Of a stretch of DNA of 19,370 bases, positions 9,085-16,353 are shown piece by piece. The stretch comes from Planoprotostelium fungivorum. Taxonomy: Eukaryota; Evosea; Variosea; Cavosteliida; Cavosteliaceae. Under the pieces are notes generated by a model. It saw only the letters and a program-made list of their open reading frames with translations, ran no database searches and was not told where the DNA came from. The position numbers were made by a program, and so were the translations under genes. Within the stretch, counting starts at the first letter, position 1; every line of letters begins with the position of its first letter. The stretch is from contig MDYQ01000340.1 in NCBI GenBank assembly GCA_003024175.1, forward strand, positions 1 to 19,370. The letters run 5' to 3'.

Positions 9085-12000
9085 ATGTCGGAGCCAACTG
9101 AGGATAAGGTGAAGAATATGAGCTCTGTCTTCGTCTCTGACGTTCATTGCGAAGAGATCTCTCTTCCTTCAATCGATGGTGGCAGGTGCTTCATACAAAG
9201 GATATCTAATGAAGCAGGGAGGAAAGAACAAAGGATGGAAGAAGAGATGGTGATGAAACGACACAAATCCGTTGGATTGATTTGATTCAGGTTCTGTCTG
9301 AAGCACAATGAACTATTTTATTTTGTCGATTCCAGCGAGGTAACATGTCTCTCGATGTTGTCACCTCTAAAGTTCTTTAGACAAAATTGAAGGGAAAGTT
9401 CATCATTGACGCAGACTTCTTCGTATGTCCAGTCGAAACCTACAATTCCCCCGTGAGTGATTCTCTCCAATAAATCAACGAAGACATCTCATATCAAACT
9501 CAGGGCGAAGGATCTACTTTCAGCAAGAACAAGAAAGAGCCCTTCGTATTTCGCATAGAAGGTACCTTCATCTCTCCATCTGATCCACGGATCAACATCG
9601 CATGTGACCATCATCATCAGGTAGTAAGATCGGCAGCAAAGGAAGACTATTATCAGCAGAGACGGCGAAACAATTATCCGAATGGGTCTACCACCTCCAA
9701 GAAGTAACAGAACAACACAAGACGAACAAGGTGAGTGACACAAGACGGTGACGTCATCATAATCCATACCAACAGTGGGACAATGTCATGACTGGATGGC
9801 TCAACAAATGTAACCCATACGGTGAAGTGTGGAGCAAGAGGTGGTGCGTATTGACCCGCTTCTCTCTCAAGTACTACCGCCAGCAGAAGGTGACACGTCT
9901 ACAACGTTGTAGTTGGACTCACTTGAGTAGGATGACATCCCCGCCGGTATGATTCCTTTGGATGAGGTAGTGTCCGTGATGAGAGGTGATGAACCGAAAC
10001 CTGGCTGCATCAAGATAGAGACCACGAAACGTCTCTACTTTTTAACCTGCGATATCTCCACGAACGCCAACGCGTGGGCTCACGCCATCAGAAAGGTGGG
10101 TTCGATATCTCGCGACGATCTACACGTTTGTAGATTGAACCCCCACAGCTGTCCGCCGACGTCGTGAGACCACTCCACCGGAGAAATTCGAAATCGGCCA
10201 ATTCGATCAATTCAGCGAGGGGAAGCGTTAGCTCAGGCGGAAGTGTAGCCTTCAGAACATCTGGTAGCGTCAGTTCGAATCAGAGTCTGGCACTCAGGTC
10301 ATCTGGAAGCGTCAGACACTTGTCTACCCAAGCGGACAGAGGCTCTCAAGGTGAGACGTGGCGAGTTGTAGATGGAGCTGAGTAGTCAAGGATTTTCGTT
10401 TCTGTCTGGACCGGTGAAGGAGGGAATCTTGTACAAACAGAAGAAGAACAACAATTTACAGAAGACAAAATCGGTCAGGCTGGTGCTCAGCTACAACTTT
10501 TTGTATTATTTCCCCACCGTGAATGTGAGTCTACAACGTTGTAGATGAACTCAATTTATCCAGTCTCACGGAAAATACCACACGATCCACCTGGCCGATT
10601 GTTCCGTGGAAGAAATTCCACCGGAAATTTCCAAGATACAGAACGCATTCCGCATCGTCAGCTCCGTTCACCCCCTCTCCCTCAGTCAGTCCACGAAATT
10701 TCATCCACATTTCACCTGACATGCCACAGCCGCCGAAGACGAGAGAGAATTTCTGACGTGGACAAATATGATAAGAGCTGCAAAGGAGCAAGCTGGTTCA
10801 GAGACAGAGTCAAAGACGGTCAATGATGGTATCACTCGAACCGGTGAGAGTTTTCCACGGAATCTCCCTCATACGTACAGGTGCGTACATAGAATACACG
10901 GTCAACGCCGAGAGCGAGATCGTCAACCCGAATGCAAAGACCATCGACGAAGCGAAGAGCATCAAGTGAGTCTCATGATTCAAAAGTTGGCGATGTATCT
11001 GAGGCTCGTTGTAGATTCACCGTGAATGCATTTTGGACGAGCTGGACCGTGGAGAAGACTTGGGCGGACATCATCAACCTCATCACGGAGGTGAAAAGTC
11101 GTTGAAATCTCGCATCTGACAGGCATCAGATATCTTTCGCTTATCCCAAGTACTGTTTCCCGGAATTACCCGACGAACCCCTCGTTCCTGGAAATTTCGC
11201 GAGAACTTCCGGGAATTTTGGAACCCAATTGGGAGGTACCAGCAGGGCGGCAAATGAGAGAAATTTCATCGTGAAGAGAACACCGACCAAATACAACGAG
11301 CCAAACTTCGATCTCGAGCTCATCAACGCCTACTTCAGAGAGGTGAGGGAGAGTTGTAGATGGATGATGACGCCATCAGATCGTGAGACCTGGTTCGGTG
11401 TCACAAGACATGGCCATCTTGAATTTCTTTGATCTGAACAACATCTTCACAGCTCTACAGAGAACTGAGCTGGCCAACATTCGATACTTTCTGAAGGCGG
11501 GAATCGGTGAGTTTTCTCTCCGGGTCTCAGAGTCTGAACGTGTGTAGATCTGAACGTGTTGCACCCTGAGTTGGGCATGACACCTCTGTCCATTGCTGTT
11601 TCCAATGGCAACCGTGGTTTCGTAGACGTCCTCGTAGAAGGTTATCTCTTTCATCTCTTCTTCACACCTCCCATCTTTATTTCTGTTTCCCTTTCATTTC
11701 TTCCCATTTTATTCTCTTTTATTCTTCTTTCATTCTTCATCTATTTCTATCCTCCCCCTGTCTTGTAGTCTCACATTCATCAGGTGGAGCCGATCTACGG
11801 GCAACGAACGCAGACGGTAAGACAGCCTACCACGTCGCCCTGCAGAAGGATCGATTGGACCTCTATGAGTCTCTCTTACGCCTAGAGAAACCTCCACCCA
11901 AGGACTCTTCTTCTCTCATCACGGAAACAACTCTGCCACCCGTGGTCAACGAGAAGATCACAGAAGCAGGACAGACACCTCTACACTTGGCAGTGGAGAA

Positions 12001-13499
12001 CGGTGAGATGAAATTTCCGCGAGATCTCTGAGACGATTCAGCGAATGGTCTGCCGTTCGTGGAATTGCTGATGAAGAACGGAGCGAACGTGCTGCCGGAC
12101 AATCAGAACCGGACACCTCTGCACACGGCTGTCATCTCTGTCAATCTGCCCGCCTTGGAGTACATCATCGAGTACCTCAAAAAACAGAACAAATTGACGG
12201 AGGTGAGTCATCTACAACGGTGTAGATGATGAAATCACGTACATCTAAATCGTATTGATGGCTCCAGGCACTCGAAGCGAAAGACACTGAGGGCTTCACC
12301 CCCCTCATGATCGGAGTTTGGCAGGTGATGAAATTTCATCGGAATCTCCTCACCTTCCCAGGGAAGAGAAGACATCGTCCTATCACTGGTTCGTGCCGGT
12401 GCATCTCTGGAAGCATTAGACGATCACAAGAGGTCTCCTCTACACCTCTGCATCCTGCGCAGAAACGACACTCTGCTCAGCTCTCTCATCCACGCTGGCT
12501 CTAACGTAGAGTGTAAGAGTGGTGCGTTGTAGATCGATTTGTTGGAATATTGACGGAAAAAGGGGCCGGATTGACGCCGCTACACTTGGCGGTGAAGAGC
12601 AATGCGAGTGAGATGGCCATACGATGTCTCATCACCGGTGGTGCCAGCCTGCAGACTCAGGTGGATTTCAAATGTCTCGTTGTAGATGGTGACACGTGGT
12701 AGAACGAGGAGGGGCAGACTGCGGTGCACCTGGCTGTGCAGCACAACCGAAACTCTATTTTAGAATTGGTGGTGGAATATCTCAAGAAGTGTCCAGAGTG
12801 GGGTAACACGCAGGATAATGAAGGAAGGACCGCTCTACAATTCGCCATCGAGCAGAAGTCACAAGCGAGTGAGTCGTCTACAACGAGTTCTTTGAAATTG
12901 AATACGACAGTGTGGTTGCTATTGGAAACGAAGATTGACCCGAGAATCTGTGATAAGAAGGGACAGACGGCCATGCATGCGGCCGTGTTGACGGGTGAAA
13001 TCTCACGTAGATATCGTGTTACGTACGTACTGATACGTACCACAGAGAACATGGACTTACTGAGAGAATTATGCTTGACGCCGAATCTGATCAACGTACC
13101 ACAGAAATTGGGACAGACTCCACGTGAGGTCGAGTTCTCCGCGAAATCTCTGACACTGACAGTCCATTACGCTTGTACGCAGGGATCACTACCCATGGCT
13201 CAACTGTTGCTAGGTAACGGAGCCATGATGTCCTCTCAAGATTCCCTGGGAAACTCGCCTGTGAAAAATCACAGAAATATCGAATGACTGACATCAACAG
13301 CTCCACATCGCCACCATCAACAAATTTGTGGACCTAGCTACCATTCTCATTCAAGAAGGTGAACATCGACTCGTTGTAGACGCTCAATCCACTAGGGTCC
13401 TCCACCGATATAAAGAACACGGATGGATGCACGGCCATGCAGTATCTCAGCAACAAGACCGCCCAGCAGGTTCTATGTGAGAGGAAAGAGAGAGACTGA
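9085..13499 (+). CDS. Triple PH domain, PX-like, ankyrin-repeat protein
   Basis: This is a predicted membrane-binding scaffold of about 1,077 aa in roughly 30 short exons, from the ATG at 9085 (MSEPTEDK) to TGA 13497-13499. PH1 (~18-135) begins YKGYLMKQGGKNKGWKKRW. PH2 (~140-230) has TGWLNKCNPYGEVWSKRW and ends in the PH-type helix ANAWAHAIRK. A Ser/Gly linker (~232-296) repeats SGSV. PH3 (~305-410) runs from KEGILYKQKK to EREFLTWTNMIRAAKEQ. A PX-like stretch follows (~420-500; W-T-V-E-K-T-W core, then FPELPDEPL). About 13 ankyrin repeats fill ~560-1060 (GQTPLHLAVEN, RTPLHTAVIS, LTPLHLAVKS, QTAMHAAVLTG and so on). PH domains suggest phosphoinositide binding and the ankyrin array protein docking; there is no enzymatic domain. 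Introns are 37-65 nt except one of 143 nt at 11641-11783. About twelve carry the CTACAACG/CGTTGTAG motif. Domain calls are firm; the PX call is tentative. Confidence 0.85.
9899..9912. repeat. Intronic palindrome CTACAACGTTGTAG
   Basis: A perfect 14-bp palindrome inside the 41-nt intron 9890-9930 of the PH-ankyrin gene (GTGACACGT...TTGAGTAG). It is a full-length copy of the shared intron motif. Confidence 0.85.
10096..10148 (+). repeat. Intron that folds on itself
   Basis: This 53-nt intron after the PH2 helix (AHAIRK) has nested inverted repeats. The inner arms are ATCTACA/TGTAGAT (10118-10124 and 10129-10135). The outer pairing matches the 5' end GTGGGTTC with GAACCCCCAC next to the 3' splice site, with two unpaired C. 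The fold would bring the two splice sites together. Confidence 0.7.
10530..10545. repeat. Intronic palindrome TCTACAACGTTGTAGA
   Basis: A perfect 16-bp palindrome within the 39-nt intron 10525-10563, starting six bases after the GTGAGT donor. Confidence 0.85.
12209..12228. repeat. Intronic inverted repeat CATCTACA/TGTAGATG
   Basis: Eight-base arms around the loop ACGG lie in the intron 12203-12267, between ankyrin-coding exons. It is a one-base variant of the palindrome found in the other introns. Confidence 0.8.
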
Positions 13500-13597
13500 G
13501 CTGACATAGACAGCACCACGCAGGAACACGGTGACGGGCAGAACAGGTTAGAAGAGAAGGAACATTGCACATACATGATCGAAGATGGTCCCATTTT

Positions 13598-13603
13598 TAT
13601 AAA
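13598..13603 (+). promoter_or_regulatory. TATA box (TATAAA)
   Basis: TATAAA in the context TTTTTATAAAG, 36 bp before the ATG at 13639 and about 100 bp after the ankyrin-gene stop. It could drive the small candidate gene downstream. Confidence 0.4.
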
Positions 13604-13638
13604 GAACCCCTTGTGATTTGCGTTCGTATCGTTACATC

Positions 13639-13966
13639 ATGGACGATCATCCGGTGTGGAAACGTGACACCCATTGTGAATTTCATCAGCTCAGTTGGTC
13701 TCACTGTGAGACCCTCCGCAGTTCGGCGATGATGGTGAGATCATATATATATATATCACCATATATATGATCTCATGGGCGATGGTATGGTAGTTTCGTG
13801 TTTCTGCTTCTGATTTCGGATCATCACCAGAGTATCCATCTATGAGATTGAATCCTCGGGTTTAGGATTGAATGTGTTGACTGTGACGAACTCACTGGAG
13901 CAGATCCAGCTCGATTATCTCCTTGATCTGCGGACAAGTCATTTGGCGAAATCAGATGATCTCTTG
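13639..13966 (+). CDS. Candidate small two-exon gene (weak)
   Basis: The product is not recognised. An ATG at 13639 opens MDDHPVWKRDTHCEFHQL and runs to a GTGAGATC donor at about 13735. After an AT-rich intron-like stretch ending ATCACCAG (about 13830), a 45-codon segment, IYEIESSGLGLNVLTVTN, stays open to the TAG at about 13966. Both halves look protein-like, and a TATA box sits upstream. However, the simplest splice join puts the halves in different phases, so either the exon borders are other than I drew or one half is chance. Treat this as a hint only. Confidence 0.25.
13697..13713. repeat. Short perfect inverted repeat
   Basis: GGTCTCAC-T-GTGAGACC: 8-bp arms with a one-base centre, about 20 bp before the larger AT-rich hairpin. 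Confidence 0.7.
13736..13775. repeat. AT-rich inverted repeat, 15-bp arms
   Basis: The left arm TGAGATCATATATAT (13736-13750) and right arm ATATATATGATCTCA (13761-13775) are exact reverse complements around a 10-base centre. Part of it is a (TA)n microsatellite. It falls exactly at the possible donor site of the candidate small gene. Confidence 0.9.
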
Positions 13967-14903
13967 TAGGGGAATTCTCACACATCGTGCAGATCTGCAA
14001 AAGATGCAACGAAGATACCCGGATGGGAGGGGCGGAACGCCCAGTCACGTGACTCGAAATTCCTCAACGCCTTTTGAAATTTACCGTTGTTAACGTCAAA
14101 AACGCAGTAAGCTGATGAAAAGAGAGGATTTACGCAGATTGAGGCACCGGCAAATCATTTTCTGCTCAACGCACAAAGCAGCAACCACAAAGCTATACAG
14201 CCACAACAACCATGGAACTTCTTATCGAGGATCTCCTTTGAGACACAAACCACGACGGTAGAACGCACCAGTCCACAAGAAGACTACAACCACTTCTGCT
14301 CAAGAGCACATGGGCTCACCACCTCTTTGGCCTCTCACTGGCCTCACTTGGAAAGCCAAACTCTTGACTGCCCCCACCGACTGAGACAACATCTCCACTG
14401 GAATGATCATCCATCCATCCTACGGGGTCAACACCTTCAACAGGACCCTCAACTGCACGAGAGACAAGACAAGAACGTGTCCACAGCCACCTCCAACGAC
14501 CCTCTCAAACGACAGTGATCACAAGTAGCCAACTGCTCTCCTCTCGAGGATGATCACACACTGTTGTCCCTGAGCTGGCGACGTGAGGTGACGAGGCTGC
14601 TATCAGGAGTCAGACCGACAAACGAACGAGAGATGTACGGCCAGTATTTGCCTTTGGGCAGAAAACTGTATGTCCTCGGGTCGAAGGCACAACTTTGAAT
14701 AAATCGAACTGTATCGAATCTGTTTACTTCTTTCTCTAGATTGATGATCATCTATCCTTGTGTCTGAGCATCGCTAAATGATCGAAACGAGAACTCATCA
14801 ACTACAGGTATTTATATAAAATTGGCTGATGAAACAATTTATCTTTTCGACCTTGGAGAGTCACAATGAGGACACCACCACTTCCATGCGATTCAGAACT
14901 TTA

Positions 14904-15794
14904 TCAGAAGTAGAACTTCTCCATATCTTCCAGAAGAGTGCCGTTCTCTGGCTCCCACTGCGTCCACTTCTTCGTCAGGGTCGTGCTGATGTTCAGATCG
15001 ATCTGCACCAGATGACCAAAGAATCCAAAGTGCTCTCCCGCCTTCTCTGACGGAATCGATGCCACGGGCAGACCAGTCTTTCTACCGATCAGCTCGGCCA
15101 TCTCTTTCATGGAGGTGAAGCTGTTGACCACGTGTATGCGACTGCCAGCCGGCGCCTTCTCCAAAGCGGCGACGTAAGCTGCCGCAGCGTCCTTCACGTT
15201 GACTCCGGCCCAGTGAGATGAGCCATCACCGACGTAAGCAGCGACTCCCTTCTGTTTCGCGATACCGATGAGGGCGGGGACGAAGCCTTTGTCTCCCTCT
15301 CCGTGAACAGATGGTGGCAAACGGACCACCATGGAGCGGACACATTGATGTGCGAGTTCCTCCATCACTCGATCAGATGGGGCTCGGATGGCGGCAAAGC
15401 CGGTGGATTCTCCCGCGTCGGTTTCCAATAGCTCGATGCCGGACTTGGCGACTAAGAGTCCGTGTGTGATGATGAACGGCTTGTTGCTGCCCTTCAGCAG
15501 CTCGCCGATAAACTTGGTGGCTGCGAGATCTTCTGCGGCAGATTGAGCGAAGCGAGTGGCCATGTTCTCGTGGTTGAAAGCACAGTGGATGACTCCGTCA
15601 GCTCTCTCTACTGCACTCCGCAGGCTTTCTGGCTCTTCGATGTTGCCTCGGTGGACTTGTATTCCTTGTGCTTCTAACTTTTGGGCGGACACGTCAGAGC
15701 GAGCTAAAGCGAGGACGCTGTGTCCTTTCTCTAACAGCCGGCGAACGACTTGAGAGCCGACGAAACCTGAGGCACCAGTGACGAAGACAAGCAT
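14904..15794 (-). CDS. Intronless NAD(P)-dependent SDR / epimerase-family protein
   Basis: This is a 296-aa extended-type short-chain dehydrogenase/reductase in a single uninterrupted frame. It starts at the ATG at 15792-15794 and stops at 14904-14906. The Rossmann glycine motif TGASGFVGS lies at residues 6-14. It is followed by VIHCAFNHENMATRFAQSA (~70-90), VVRLPPSVHGEGDKGFVP (~160-180), a long AYVGDGSSHWAGVNVKDAA block (~190-210) and HFGFFGHLVQIDLN near the C-terminus. These blocks match a subfamily common in bacteria and fungi, annotated generally as SDR oxidoreductase or NAD-dependent epimerase; the classic YxxxK pair is not evident where expected, as I recall for this subfamily. The substrate is unknown. 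Complete lack of introns next to genes with an intron every ~150 bp suggests horizontal acquisition or retroposition. Confidence 0.92.
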   Translation of the reverse strand: MLVFVTGASGFVGSQVVRRLLEKGHSVLALARSDVSAQKLEAQGIQVHRGNIEEPESLRSAVERADGVIHCAFNHENMATRFAQSAAEDLAATKFIGELLKGSNKPFIITHGLLVAKSGIELLETDAGESTGFAAIRAPSDRVMEELAHQCVRSMVVRLPPSVHGEGDKGFVPALIGIAKQKGVAAYVGDGSSHWAGVNVKDAAAAYVAALEKAPAGSRIHVVNSFTSMKEMAELIGRKTGLPVASIPSEKAGEHFGFFGHLVQIDLNISTTLTKKWTQWEPENGTLLEDMEKFYF

Positions 15795-16046
15795 GATCGT
15801 GATTAGAGGATGTTGTTGGTTGTGATGGTTGGAAGTGAAGAGAGGAGAGGGTGAAACGATTCGGGCCGATAACGTTCGGGGTGCCGACCGGAGTTCCCGC
15901 GGGTCTTAAGTGATTGGAACACGAATTTTGTCCTCTTTTGGTGTTCAGCAGACGTCTCTCCTCTTCACGAGAAGGAAAGGCTATGAAGATATCACACAGA
16001 AAGGCCATATGAGTGCTGATTTGAGAGCAGATGACAAAAAGAATCC
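15795..16046. other. Spacer between the SDR gene and the tRNA
   Basis: These 252 bp hold the presumed SDR promoter and leader on the minus strand (C/T-rich just upstream of its ATG) and the tRNA 3' flank. No coding frame here looks real; minus-strand open frames are extensions of SDR shadow frames. Confidence 0.4.
16036..16040 (-). terminator. RNA polymerase III terminator of the tRNA
   Basis: A run of five T on the minus strand begins six bases after the tRNA 3' end, the usual Pol III stop signal. Confidence 0.75.
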
Positions 16047-16119
16047 CACCCGATTTGGGGTTCGAACCCAAGGCCTACAGCTTAGAAGGCTGTCGCTCTT
16101 CCAACTGAGCTAACCGGGT
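16047..16119 (-). tRNA. tRNA-Arg (anticodon UCU)
   Basis: The minus strand folds as a complete cloverleaf of 73 nt without an intron. The acceptor ACCCGGT pairs with ATCGGGT (one G-T pair) and the discriminator base is G. The D arm is GCTC/GAGC with loop AGTTGGAA. The anticodon stem is ACAGC/GCTGT with loop CTTCTAA, so bases 34-36 read TCT and decode AGA. The T arm is TTGGG-TTCGAAC-CCCAA. Internal A and B boxes are present. CCA is not encoded, as expected for a eukaryotic nuclear gene. Confidence 0.95.
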
Positions 16120-16353
16120 GTGTTCTTCGCTCCACCATAATTTTTGATCTACCGTTGCAATGTATTACATCGCGTCCTGAGTTCCTTACTCTCATGCTAT
16201 TTCCTTTGAGCTAATGATGTCACAATCTTCCACTCGTTCACATCGGTCAATCAACAAACAACATCATCTTCACACCCTCTTCGAAACGTTTACATCTGCA
16301 CACCATCACGATGACAAACTAGACGAAGATTTCGTAACAAGATGTGTGTGTCT
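16120..16353. other. Spacer between the tRNA and the long coiled-coil gene
   Basis: These 234 bp hold the tRNA 5' flank and the presumed 3' UTR of the coiled-coil gene, both on the minus strand. I see no gene in it. Confidence 0.4.

Larger units (their letters stand above)
13500..14903. other. Mostly unexplained intergenic stretch
   Basis: These 1.4 kb separate the ankyrin gene from the SDR gene. They contain a TATA box, a weak candidate gene and an AT hairpin (listed separately). From about 14,100 to 14,560 the plus strand is C/A-rich, with a leader-like run before an ATG at 14212-14214 that opens only nine codons (MELLIEDLL). One frame is open without any ATG from 14110 to 14518, and MIIHPSYGVNTFNRTL starts at 14403 in another phase. 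A minus-strand 65-codon frame spans 14554-14751. None of these is convincing on its own. Confidence 0.4.

Noticed and set aside
14554-14751. 65-codon minus-strand frame MIINLEKEVNRFDTVRF
   Set aside because: Some protein-like character, but it has no recognisable domain, no supporting exon structure and is short enough to arise by chance.
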